DNA of 64,000 nt, from contig SSBO01000012.1 of the NCBI GenBank assembly GCA_005281725.1, positions 15,763,382 through 15,827,381 of the forward strand, given 5' to 3'. Origin of the DNA: Wuchereria bancrofti (taxonomy: Eukaryota; Nematoda; Chromadorea; Rhabditida; Onchocercidae). Every line of letters begins with the position of its first letter. Positions within the stretch are counted from its first letter, which is position 1. This document shows, in pieces, positions 12,857 to 24,380 of the stretch. A program made the translations under genes and the position numbers. The notes beneath the pieces are model-generated. The model ran no database searches. It saw only the letters and a list, made by a program, of their open reading frames with translations, and was not told the origin of the DNA.

Positions 12857-13828
12857 CGTGTTCCGTTGTATACATCTATAAGGGAATTTTGATTTATGCA
12901 AAAAGTTATCAAAAGATCTATTACTTTATAATGCTCATTTTCATGATTCAAAGCACCGAAGAGATTAGAAAAGTCAGTTAAAAGATGAAAGTAAAGGAAA
13001 CTAAAATTAATTTCGCCTTTCTCTTCGAAACGAACATTTTAAAACATTTTGAAACAACAAAGCTAACATGCAATCGTTGGCGTTTACGAGTATAATATTG
13101 CCATTGCAGCAACTGCTGTTCTTCAATAAATTTTGCATTTGCTGTACAAGTTATTGCCTCACGAAAAGCTGAGCTCTGTACCGCTTCAAGGAAGTGTAAG
13201 CACTGTGGATATTTCAAAGCTCTAGAAAAACCAGAAAAAAAAAAGTTACTGGAAAAAGAACTGAAATCACTGCATAAAATAATGCAAAACATTTAAATAT
13301 TTTATTTAATAAAAAAACACTTGAAAATACTAGGTGCCAATAAATCTAACCTCGCGTATTCCGGTCTTTTCCAGTATAAAAGGTATTTCAAATAATTGAT
13401 AAAGTATGGCTCCTTAAAATAACCTCGCTGCGCTAAAACTAAAATTACTTCGGTTCAAATCTATTGAAACTGAAATTTAGTTCAATTAATATCAGTGTTA
13501 AATATGAGTAAGCAAAAAGCAGAGAGGAAATATAAAGCAAACATAGTTATTTAATTAAATGAAGAATCAACTAGAACAAGAAAACGTACAATTCAAGTAA
13601 TGAGGATTAGCTAAAGCCTGTACAAATTCACATTCAATTTCGAATCGTTTCTTTTGTTCCTCAGATGTTTCGGGACCAGAAACCGAGTTTAAACCGGAAC
13701 CTTCAATGCTATAATTCTTATAAGGTAAAATTGATCACTGTTTTTACTGACAATAAACTTCCATAATTTGATCACGACACATAAGTAAACTCACCTCTCA
13801 AAAGATCCAGATTGCTCGCTCCAAATTT
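12786..13828 (-). CDS. MED31: MED31 (SOH1), Mediator subunit, copy B; start unresolved
   Basis: Exons on the minus strand: 13828-13795 (uncertain, may be 5' leader), 13708-13590, 13438-13351, 13221-13068 and 12875-12786. The core reads RFEIECEFVQALANPHYLN, FLAQRGYFKEPYFINYLKY, LLYWKRPEYARALKYPQCL, then KFIEEQQLLQWQYYTRKRQ, which is the highly conserved MED31 domain almost end to end. The proposed last exon adds an acidic and Gln-rich tail (HDDDEQEWKQQHPQQRQ) and stops inside the canopy leader. If the 13067 donor (GTTAGC) is not used, the frame instead runs on to a stop at 12978. No in-frame ATG was found before the core, so the first exon is missing or differs from my guess; the 13709 acceptor AG is AA in copy A. 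Family knowledge: MED31 sits in the Mediator middle module and acts in RNA polymerase II transcription. Confidence 0.82.
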
Positions 13829-14271
13829 CTGAAACAGCTAATAGTTTTTTTAAATACAAGACCACAGACCACTATATTCATGCAAAACTTCTACACTTAG
13901 CGACTAAAGTAGTTCGCATTTCAACTGTTCCCTTTTAATTTTAAATTATCATCCCAAAAGAGTCGAAATGCCATACCAGAGAGAAAAGCAAAATTCAGAT
14001 TCTCTTTTTCTATCATACCTCATTCCATATACTTTTAACGCAGTATGAAGATTTTATTCCTGGTGAGTCTGAATTATCCTATATATAGACTTCGAACAAG
14101 TGTTCAATTGTACTGTTCGGAAAAACACTTCATATTATGAAATTTGCATAATAAAAATTATATGGAAAGAAAGCTTCAGAAGAAGACAGGACTAAAAGCT
14201 TTAAAACGAAAGAAATTGAGCGAAATAACAAAAAATAGTTTATTACTCAAAAATTAGAAAAATAAAGATGG

Positions 14272-14318
14272 TCATGAAATCAGGGGTGCTTTACTGATCA
14301 TGAAATCAGGGGTGCTTT
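14272..14318. repeat. 26-bp tandem duplication, copy B only
   Basis: A 21-bp unit starting tcatgaaatcagg occurs at 14272-14292 and again at 14298-14318. The matching place in copy A (about 39115-39135) has one changed unit. It lies between MED31 and TRMT13. Confidence 0.8.
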
Positions 14319-14662
14319 TTAACAAAGTAACGAAGAGGCAAAAAATCCTTCCCCAACACTATCAAATCTTCCCTCAGTTCAAATTACCACTTTTCTTTTC
14401 AGGACATATTTTTTAAAGGTATTCAATGATCCCAAAGCTAAGAATTGCAAACCGGTTATGAGACTAAAGATGTGAGATTTAAATACAGCTAGTTTAAAGG
14501 AAATTAACAGAAGCTGAATGCTTATTAGAAAACCTAAGAAAATCTAAATGATCCTTCAAGTTGTTTCTTAAATTAAAAATAAGAACTTTTTATAAGCAAT
14601 TTCATCCCTAATGCTTTAGTTCTATAACATTCCAATCAAATTGCATTAATACTCACAACTTT

Positions 14663-17045
14663 TCATCGTTTCTTCCCTACAATAAGCAAATTTTCAGGAG
14701 AAACAGTCCTTTTCACATATCTACACAAGGAAACATCATAGCCAAACTTCCGAAGTTCTACGACTCGACCAAATTCCAAAACCGCTTTAGCTTTCTGTCC
14801 AAGAAGTTCTTTTTCCACTGAACTCAGCGACATAAATTCCAACTTTGCTTCCTGTTGACCCAAATTTTCGGACTTTAGCGAGTGAGATGAAACAGAAACA
14901 TTACCATCAAGATTCTCCTAAAGTCAATAAATTTAGGGATACTTCGTAATCCTAAAAGTTTTGTAACTTTCATTTTGTAACAACTGAGAAAACTCTTGCA
15001 GATGCAGATAATACCTGATTGAGGAAACTGCAAACAGCCCATGTTGAAATATGTCTTAAAGCGGCAAATTCATTTGAGCTACAGATGCCATGAAATTCCA
15101 AGAAGGCACGACCAATGTACTGAAAAAGGGTAATATTCGATATAATAAATGATGAATTTTGATCAAGTCATTCTTAAGTTACAGGGAAATGCTATCAGTA
15201 AAGAAAATAAACTTTAAATTCATTAACCTCTTTGTACGTAGTTCGGTGATGGCAACATGGGGCTAAAACAAAACCATGTACATTCAAACCACTTTTCACC
15301 CCATTCATTAAGCATCGGATACCAAAATCTGTAGCGGCACCACAGAAATGTTTGCATACTGCTGCTGTATTATCTACATCCTAAAATTTTCACGAAAGAG
15401 TTATATTTGTATAATATGCTTTTGAAACATAAATTTAAACCACAAATAACTAAATTCCGAAAATTCTAGCTTTCATTATCCAGCAACCCCTCCTTTTTGT
15501 TGCTAATTTCTTTCTTGAACTATTTTTTAGCAACTTACCCGAATCAAATCAATTTTCGATAAATCAAGATGCTCCACCGAACAACGTAATCGTTTAAGAA
15601 AGACTAAATCCAGTTCCTCAATTTTGAAATTAATTAATTTAAACTAAAAACTACACGATTTTTAGTAAAATGGACAAATTATAAAAAATCATAAGAGTGT
15701 CGATAGTGCGTAATTATCAAAGTTTTGAGAAGGTAACGTGTCATTTTCCTTCCACTCCAAAAAAGTAAATATATTACTCCTTCCGTTTTCCATACCAAAC
15801 ATTTTCATAGTACGCACTAACTGAAATTCCAAACTTCAAATACCGTGAGATATTTGGAGCGCTTACTTTGTGAATTTTATTATCGAATTTATTCCTTGAT
15901 CCCATCTTCTCGATCAGCAGAAACCGACATTTTGGAGCAATTTTGGCCATCCAATATGAAAGCTGTGCTCTACCGGTTCCAAAATCTATCATACACCAGC
16001 GCTTGTCATTATTCAGCAAATCGATTATTCTTAGATGTTCTATAAAGAATTAAACATACTGAAAACATAAAAATGATTTAATAAAATAAAAACTAAGAAA
16101 GATAAGGAGCAGTGTCCCAACTCAGAGGCATGAGTTCCAGAATAAATCTCAGCCATGAATCTGATTATTAAAACTACCTATTATTGATGATATCTGCCAG
16201 ATATGTTTTTTATTCAGTTTTGAAAAACTTGAAGCACAGTTTTCAACATAGTCATTTTTCAGGAAGGAATCTGTAATATCATTAGCTATCTGGTTGTATA
16301 TTCTTTCAACGATTTTTCGAATTCTCAAAAAACCGTCATTTGAAGGACGATACCACGGCTCCACTTCATTTGGAGATCCTTTAAATATGTTTTGTAAACA
16401 AAACCAAACTAAGAAAAAAAAAGATTTTCATCAAGATATCACAAACAGAACTATAAATATTAAAATACCTTAGCACTCCATTCCTCTCATTTCATAAATG
16501 ATAAAACTTATGCTAAAGTATTTTTAAAATTTACATATATACAATGTAAGAAGAGAGTCAGAATGAATTATTATTCCTAAATCTACCATCACTTGAGATA
16601 AATCCCAAAGTTATGCAATTAAAAGTAAGAAATAATGAAACCTGCTAGATTAAAATTCTTAACGATCCACGGTACTTCAGGTAAACGACTATTACACCGG
16701 GAAGATAAATGTTTTTGCAGTTGTGACTTATTCACTGTGTGTCTTGGATCGTTTGGACAAATGATACGATCCTGAAAACTGCAAGAGAAACACAAATAGT
16801 TATCAGATCCGAAATCATTTATTCTTTTTAAATGCAATTTGATAGTGAGCGAATAAACTAAGAAAGGAAAACGTATAAAATACGATAGAAGTTACCAAAA
16901 ATTTACAGTTATCTCATTTATGAAAATATGAAACCTTATTCTGCTCATCGCAAATAGCATGTTCTCCACAATATTTCTGGCCGTTTCTCACCAACATCCG
17001 ACATTTCCGGTTTTTCTTTTTCAAAATAAAGGAACATCGTTCCAT
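14663..17045 (-). CDS. TRMT13: TRMT13 (TRM13) tRNA 2'-O-methyltransferase, copy B, intact
   Basis: Eight exons on the minus strand: 17045-16935, 16771-16642, 16378-16178, 16039-15867, 15643-15539, 15380-15228, 15119-15015 and 14917-14663. They total 1233 nt (410 aa) with every phase consistent. The ATG at 17045 lies two bases after a tttttacag acceptor, a likely trans-splice site. Domains in order: CCCH finger (CSFILKKKNRKCRMLV... YCGEHA, residues 4-30), U11-48K-type CHHC finger (CPNDPRHTVNKSQLQKHL), the SAM-binding motif MIDFGTGRAQLSYW, LIEKMGSRNK, then VCKHFCGAATD and APCCHHRTTYKE as in TRM13, and a conserved C-terminal segment (RTVSPENLLIVG). Family knowledge: TRM13 methylates the 2'-O of nucleotide 4 of tRNA-Gly, -His and -Pro. 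Length is slightly under the human protein. The same strand order TRMT13, MED31, canopy hints at, but does not prove, an operon. Confidence 0.93.
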
Positions 17046-17998
17046 GACTGTAAAAACAAACAAAATATTCTTGAAATTTTGGATTCAATTCAAAACTTTG
17101 TACAGAGTTCAAATGAACAGAACAGATAATAAGTAAGAAAACTCCGACGGTAAGGATTTATAGTAAGAGAAATCCGATCAGTGTGATACAGGTTATATCA
17201 TCATAAAGAAATCTGGAGATCTATATACAAAACCAATCAAATTGTCTTACAGTAAATACCACTGAATTATACAAACTCTATGCTACTACACATCTTTCAT
17301 GCATTCTGACAATTGTTTTATGAAGTTTGAAGAGGTGAAACGTCCATGCCAGGTGACATCACATTTCATGTAACGTCACCTAAAATTTTAATTAAAGCTA
17401 CAGTTGGGGCACACACATTTTATACAGAATATTACTAAGCAGTACAAAAGGTAACGAGTATATCCATCTGGCTACTATCCCAAGTGATGAATAGCAAGCA
17501 CGTCGAATGTAACGCAAAATCCGTCTGCTCACAAAATGTATGTACACATACTGCGATAGTAGTGCAACAAAGTTTACCCAATGTGAAAAAGCTCGAATCA
17601 ATGCAAAAAATACATTAACTGACCTAGCTAATTTAATTGGTTTGCTGGTCAAATAAGAGATAGAAGCAGTTCGGAATTAGTTTGCTAGTTAAATAAGATG
17701 AACAGAACAGCGTTTTCATAACTTCACGACAATTAGGTGAAGAGGCGAATTCAATAATAAGTTATGGAACCATAAAGACGAAAAACCCTTAAAATTTTCA
17801 TATTTAAATTTAGGGGTATAGGAAGGAAATCCTAAGCAGCGTTATGGTTAAGACAAGTTGTTAAAAGCGGAATGATGCATTTCAAAACTATTGGGCGACA
17901 AGCTAATTCCGAAGATTCTTATTTTCTGTGGAACTAAAGAGTTTGGATGAAAAATTTGAAAATTATATCTAAACAAAACTTTAAACCAAAACTTTCAG
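17046..17998. other. upstream region of TRMT13, copy B
   Basis: No gene is supported. A minus-strand ORF at 17398-17652 is hydrophobic, but copy A lacks about 150 bp inside it, so it is probably chance. From 17869 onward the sequence becomes identical to copy A. Confidence 0.5.
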
Positions 17999-18280
17999 TT
18001 TTACGAGATTATTGAATACTTATCTATGACTAATGACGACAAAGGATTGCCAAAGAAGAGTGAAGAAGTTCAATTCAGAATATTAGACTTCCTCACACTT
18101 CAATTCCTTGAACTCATCAGTGATATCGTCGGGAAAGCTATCTCCGGAAAGCACTACATTGATGGGTTTCGATTAGCTGACCGTATTTTTTGCCTCGATT
18201 GTGAGAACGAAATATTTTTGAAGTTTCATTCAGCAACCTCCGATAAACTTTATTTTACCTCAAATTGTAAATTTAGATAG
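17999..18280 (+). CDS. short ORF of unknown function in the block identical between copies
   Basis: The frame opens after a good acceptor (actttcag, ends 17998) and runs to a TAG at 18278, with an internal ATG at 18026 (84 aa). It reads MTNDDKGLPKKSEEVQF, then a helix-like stretch (LDFLTLQFLELISDIVGKAI) and DGFRLADRIF. The pattern loosely recalls a histone-fold subunit such as a small TAF, but only one helix pair is visible and I do not claim it. A strong donor (GTAAGT) lies at 18339 in another frame. It is identical in copy A (42560-42841), so conservation cannot be judged. A 3' fragment is repeated after the gap at 18662-18845. Confidence 0.3.
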   Translation, partial: FYEIIEYLSMTNDDKGLPKKSEEVQFRILDFLTLQFLELISDIVGKAISGKHYIDGFRLADRIFCLDCENEIFLKFHSATSDKLYFTSNCKFR

Positions 18281-18911
18281 CTGGAATTCAAGAATTTTCG
18301 TGACTATCTTTGATCTCCAAAAAACAAAACATGTTACCGTAAGTCANNNNNNNNNNNNNNNNNNNNNNNNNNNNNNNNNNNNNNNNNNNNNNNNNNNNNN
18401 NNNNNNNNNNNNNNNNNNNNNNNNNNNNNNNNNNNNNNNNNNNNNNNNNNNNNNNNNNNNNNNNNNNNNNNNNNNNNNNNNNNNNNNNNNNNNNNNNNNN
18501 NNNNNNNNNNNNNNNNNNNNNNNNNNNNNNNNNNNNNNNNNNNNNNNNNNNNNNNNNNNNNNNNNNNNNNNNNNNNNNNNNNNNNNNNNNNNNNNNNNNN
18601 NNNNNNNNNNNNNNNNNNNNNNNNNNNNNNNNNNNNNNNNNNNNNNNNNNNNNNNNNNNNNACTTCAATTCCTTGAACTCATCAGTGATATCGTCGGGAA
18701 AGCTATCTCCGGAAAGCACTACATTGATGGGTTTCGATTAGCTGACCGTATTTTTTGCCTCGATTGTGAGAACGAAATATTTTTGAAGTTTCATTCAGCA
18801 ACCTCCGATAAACTTTATTTTACCTCAAATTGTAAATTTAGATAGCTGGAATTCAAGAATTTTCGTGACTATCTTTGATCTCCAAAAAACAAAACATGTT
18901 ACCGTAAGTCA
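18097..18911. repeat. 250-bp direct repeat flanking a 315-N gap
   Basis: 18097-18346 is repeated exactly at 18662-18911, on either side of the Ns at 18347-18661. Copy A has this 250 bp once (42658-42907). The two contig ends therefore overlap, and the gap and the second copy are assembly artefacts. Confidence 0.9.
18347..18661. other. assembly gap of 315 N
   Basis: Because the flanks overlap by 250 bp and copy A is continuous here, the true gap is probably zero. Confidence 0.9.
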
Positions 18912-21195
18912 CGCATTAGATGCAGAATGGCAGCGGTCAACAGTCGCAATGCATGAGATACATTCCAAAGGCTTCAAATAATTTTTGTGAAGCGAAGTGA
19001 TTAAATGACGCTGAGGAAGTTAGTAGCTAAAAGCTGTTACATGGTTATTTCCAAAACCTAATTGGATTTCAGATTTGAAACCGTTTAGCTAAGCAGTTGA
19101 TTGACAGTGAGAAACTGTGATTTCGATCGAATAACTTAAAAGTGACTTGAATGACGATATTTTCGCATCTTGACTTTCATTTATATTTTTCTTTTCACCG
19201 CAGAAGCTTATCTTACATCACCCTATATTGCTATTGCTACCAACTGTTATACGGACATTGAACAACCCTCATAAGTTAGGAACAAGGATGAAGTAAGGAT
19301 GAAATAAGTAAATAAAAATAAACAAATATTTAACAGCAAAAACTTCAACCACTTTACAAGTGTAACGACGTTTAAATTGCAGTTGAATAACGTTAAAAAG
19401 ACAGTTTGAGTTCTGATCAGTGGACGATCACACAGCCGAGGAAAAGTCGACTAAACTTCTGTTCTGCTGTAAATAACTTTCTTTTCAAGTGATTATTGCT
19501 TTACTTTTCAGACTTAACTAAATAAATATTCATCAGTTACTTGCTCTTTAAGATTCTGGAAAGAAATTGGATTCTAATTTTAAATTTGGATGCGAAAGAA
19601 GATTTGAATTCAAAATGAAATTCATTCTTTAGTCCTGCCTCGAAAACTCGACGAGAAGGGAAAAATGTACGGCGAGGCAAATTAACTTCTTGGCAACAAT
19701 CGGTGAGGCCTTTTGAACAATGACTCATTGCTGTGTTACTCCAATATTTTAACGGAGGGTTCAAGGACATCAACATTTTTTCCCTCTTTTTACTGCTATT
19801 AAAATTACTTCAAAGATTTCTTTTATTTAAAAAGTAGTGTTTCTTTTCAAACTGTGATTTCATGAAGTCCAATTGACTTCAAGTGAAAGGAAATGGCACA
19901 AAGTGTTATTCAATAAATTCGAATGCATTACTAAAACAAAAAAATAGACAAAAATGTCAAGAGATTGTTACGATAATTTAATCTTTAACACGGCCCGTCA
20001 TATTACCACTTGATAGCTGCTATTTATATCAATTTTTTAACAGAAAAGTTAGCATTCCCAACTTTTTCAGTTAATTTAATAGATTTTGTAAATTAATCTT
20101 GTAATTTCATCTCATCACAGCAACAAGTTTGATGAATAATTTTGTTCATCAACATGAATTTTAACGTATTAAGGTATTACTCCTCATTGTTCTCTATGAT
20201 ATGCTGTTCATTTTCAATACGCAATCAAATGACAAGCAATCAAAAAGGAGTATAAAGGAAATAAGTGGAACTCGAAATAACAAGTCAACTTTAATATTTA
20301 TAATTATGTTGACATCAGTCACTGACTAATTAAGAACGAAGTAATGATAGTAACAGACTGATAATGGTGATAATAAAATATAACAATTTCTATAATGATA
20401 ATGTCGTAAGAATTAAAGTGACAGCTGCTGTGATGAAAATAATCGTTCGACTTGGGAGAAAAGCGTAATTAAAATCTCTCTGATGGGGCTATTACGATGT
20501 GACACAAGCAGGTATCAAAAGATTCTTGAGTTATGTGGAAATCTCCAATTCACGGCAAAATCAAAGATTCTTCTCTACCATTGAAAAACTTCAGACAACA
20601 TCAATTGATCTCTAAAGTAAAAAAGAGGTCAAATGCCACAATGTGATCGGTGTCAAAAAGTTTCGTGACATGAAAGTATTTTCGCGAGTATTAGTGAAGG
20701 TGTTCCTCATCTCAGTCTCTTATGTGGTGCTAATAACATTTTGGAGCATTAGTGAACAGTTCAAACAAAGCAAGGTGAAAAAACACGTGAAGAAAAGTTA
20801 AAAGATTAAAGAAGAAATCAAGCATGAGTACCCAAAAAATTTTTCGTGCATTCTTTTTTTGTTTCCGTTTTTTTTTTTAAATAAAGCTTTGACTAAACAT
20901 TTCTGGAAGATGCTTGCATTGCACTGTGAATCACCCAACAAGTAACTAATGCTTTCGCTTTCTCTGCTTTATTAAGTGAAAAACTCATTGCAACCAGATA
21001 GATGGATAAATCATTCACTATATTATGCGCACGACGGAAAAAAGTCGATTAGAACAGAGTCAAATAATAACTTAAATTGCTAAAATGATGGGTTAAATAA
21101 ACGATATTCAAACAGATTATTTTAAATTGCGATTAATAAAGAACGCCCACACATACGCGCAACACAAAAACAGTGTAACATGGATGAAGCATTTC

Positions 21196-21921
21196 CATAC
21201 TAACACCCAACATGTCAGCACAAAATAAAACATAGTAACCTAACGAACCTATGAGAATTTTGGCAAACATCGTTCAAACCCTAGGTTTTAAACTGCTTTG
21301 CTAAATTTTTATTTGGTATCGGTAGGTAACAAAGTTTGTTTTACTGACATATTTGTCTTTTATGAAAATTAGCATGTCCATGTATGCAAATACGGTTGAT
21401 GCGTACAATGCGAATAAATAATTTTTCAAATATTTGAGGATAAAAGTTTATGTGTAAAAGTATGTAACATAATAATGACTATATTTCATTCTTTATTTTT
21501 CAGAACAGAAAATGAATCCACATAATACCTTTTGTATAATAATGCAATCCGAGTAACCAGTTTGTTTGTTATTGCAGTTGGTACGGACGAATGCGTTGAA
21601 TGATGGTTTGTTGTGATGACTTTATTCGCTAGCAACTACAATATACAGGTATTAATCTATAGCAATAATACTGATAATTTCGTAGATTATCTACGAATGA
21701 AATGAAGAAAATGGATAAATGAATAAACTGATGGGGAAATGAACTGAATTGTGAGCGAGGGAGAGCAGCCGAACTGTAGCTTATTATTACCTACCGATAC
21801 CAAATAGAAATTTAACAAACCAGTTTAAAACCTAGGGTTTGAACGATGTTTGCCAAAATTCTCATAGGTTCGGTTAGGTTACTATGTTTTATTTCGTGCT
21901 AACGTGTTGGGTGTTAGTATG
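21196..21921. mobile_element. non-autonomous DNA element (MITE-like) with ~135-bp terminal inverted repeats
   Basis: The left arm 21196-21330 begins catactaacaccc and the right arm 21787-21921 is its near-perfect reverse complement ending gggtgttagtatg. Only a few mismatches and a 1-bp indel separate the arms. The 456-bp centre has no ORF of note. Copy A at about 44471-44481 reads gcatttcaaag, which joins the two outer flanks (gcatttc on the left, atttcaaag on the right), so A looks like an empty site and ATTTC may be a 5-bp target duplication. No transposase is present. The superfamily was not identified. A long inverted-repeat (foldback) sequence of other origin is the alternative. Confidence 0.75.
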
Positions 21922-23369
21922 AAAATTTCAAAGTGTAATTTTTATTGTATAAGTTCATTAATGTTTGAAATTCATATTTTTATAAAATTCACTGCTTTAT
22001 TCATAAAAATTGTCTTTCTAAATGAATTGAAAAAATTTTACTATACGAATTAATAACAAGAATTCAGTTTTGCTTAAAAAAAATGAAATTGGTAATAAAA
22101 TTGAAAAATAACTTTCCTATCATTTAATCAGTTCATTCAGCATGTTATTTTCCTGTCATAAGTAGTATATAAAATAGCAAATAATGAACCCGATGAATAT
22201 GTATTGTCAAGCCAAAGTCAGATTGATGGGGAATAATCTGGTATTTTTAATTGTTTTTAACCTTGCAATCTTACTAACATTTGAAATCCATATTTTAATA
22301 AAATTCATTGCGTTATTTGTAAAACTGATGCTAATAAGATGCTTCTAGTTACTCATTTTGTTACTTTTCCTTACAATCAGAAATTGAACATTCGAATATT
22401 AGATTGAACCTTTCATGCAACACTGGATGTAAACAATGCGTTTACAATAGCAACCGGCAAATCTTTACCCAACAAGAAGGATTTGTTGCTAAATGTCCGT
22501 AACAAAAAGTAATTCAAACCAATTTAATTTAAATTAATTTAACGAGGAATGTTGGTATGCATACGATTATCATGCCACACGAAGTATTTTCAAGTAGAAC
22601 TCATTTTACCTTTAAAAACATGTTGAAAATGCATAACCATGCCACTTCTTTAACATTTTACAGCTTTTATTTGCACTTTTTGAAAATTTAATGTCATTAT
22701 TATCAAAACAGAAGAATTATGATCATATTCAATGAAAAGCATAAGGCAAAATGTTAAATTTTTTTTAACTTTATTAACTATTATAAAAAACCAATTTTTT
22801 AGCTTTATAAATATTGTAAAATAAGTGTATATAAAATAAATGTATCCAAGCTTTGCATTTTGCAAGCATCATTCTCTTTTTTATTCTCATTATAAAGACT
22901 ATTTTCATATTTTCATAGTAACCTTACTGTCTGTACTCTGTTTTGATATTCATGAATATTTTCTTTTATCATCGCATAGCGATAAAAGACAAAATTTTGT
23001 CCACCCACAGTCTTCATTGATGTCACAGACACTTTTTACCAATTTTCAAACTGAGCAAACAAGTTGAATCAAATAATAAAAATAACAATGTGGTAATTCA
23101 TTCATCATAATTCACGATTAGAATGACATAAGATCCCTACCATTTTTGTCGCTCAAAATGACTGAAAACGTTAGCTGAATGATTTCAATCACTTTCGATG
23201 CATAATCAAACTAGTGCAACTCATTTTTGCATAAAAAAGAAATGTCCAAATCATTTCACTTTCTTACCATTCCATCATGTTACCAGCACTTCAAATAATT
23301 CCTCAACCTCGAAAAGCAATGCCAGATTAGTAACCGGCTTCAAAAAAATCCCAGTTATAATCCATTTAT

Positions 23370-23463
23370 TGCAAATTACAAATCATTCACAAATCAACTG
23401 CAAACCGTCCACAAACCACTTACAAATCAATTGCAAGCCATTTACAAACCGTCTGCAAACCTG
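23370..23463. repeat. ~11-bp minisatellite, about 8 units, copy B
   Basis: Degenerate units of the type acaaaccgtct and acaaatcaactg follow one another. The matching array in copy A (45911-46045) is longer, about 12 units, so the number varies between copies. Confidence 0.8.
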
Positions 23464-24021
23464 CTTTATTGCATGTAATAAAAAAAGAAGTTTTCTGTGC
23501 CAATAAAGAGAATAAAATGAGCTTTCTCGAAAAAAAACGTAGGAAAACTGGGAGTAGTTCACTTTGTTTTGATAAAGATATTGCATTTTCTTAATTGCTT
23601 CAAAATTATCAAATACGTCTCAGTCAAGCAGTCAAGTACGTCTCAACCCAAATAACTTTAGACTGAGCTTGGGGGATATTTTGAGTCCTTCTGAATCCAC
23701 TTAAAACTTCTTTCTGTGAGAGACCGACACTTCAAAAATTCCAAGTGGTCAATTTTTCCTTTGCATGGGTATCACTCCCAATTTCGGCTCCGTTTTGGAA
23801 AATTACCTTCAAAGCTTTTTGAGGATCACCATGTGCACTTATCGTAAGATTAAATGGTATCCAGAACATTTCTGCGGCGTTCCACTTTATATCTTTAATG
23901 GTAAATTGTTTTCAAGAACAATACAAGGAAGTTGATGTATTAAGGGAACAACTATACGCGGTATTCACTGGAATCTATGGGTCATTATATCAATCGCATA
24001 TACAGGTGTTGCTTCCAAGGA

Positions 24022-24380
24022 AAAATTAGGCACGTCTCATTGATGAATTTGACAAAATTTCCAAATTAGTGGTCATCAGTTGTAAAGATTAATGTCTGAG
24101 ATGAAAACAAATAGTGAAATATCCTCCCACTAGGGTCATTTGCATAATCGAAAATTCATCACAAGTTTTTCTAGTTGCTCTACTGATTAATAGTACGAGG
24201 TGAATCGTTGGTAGAAAAAAAATTAATTAACAAATAGCAGGAAACATTAGTAATTAACGGATATATCTACTTTGGTAGCTACGGTTTTTACTGTTGCACT
24301 CTTCTGCTGACTTTTGAGAAACCAAAAGCCAGGTGAATTCTGAAATTCTGATGAATTTTTGTTAAACATATTGATAAAAT
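24022..24380. repeat. ~350-bp segment inverted relative to copy A
   Basis: The left end here (aaattaggcacgtc) appears reverse-complemented at the right end of 46586-46926, and the right end here (gttaaacatattgat) appears reverse-complemented at its left end. Flanks outside are colinear. About 70 bp beyond the right breakpoint are missing in copy A. Non-coding. Confidence 0.8.

Noticed and set aside
17398..17652. Hydrophobic 84-aa minus-strand ORF
   Set aside because: About 150 bp of it are missing in copy A and no splice structure supports it.
18288..18845. ORFs crossing the N gap
   Set aside because: Frames through Ns are meaningless, and the right part is the duplicated contig end.
19537..19776. 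79-aa minus-strand ORF
   Set aside because: Interrupted by the 365-bp insertion and indels in copy A; no recognisable content.
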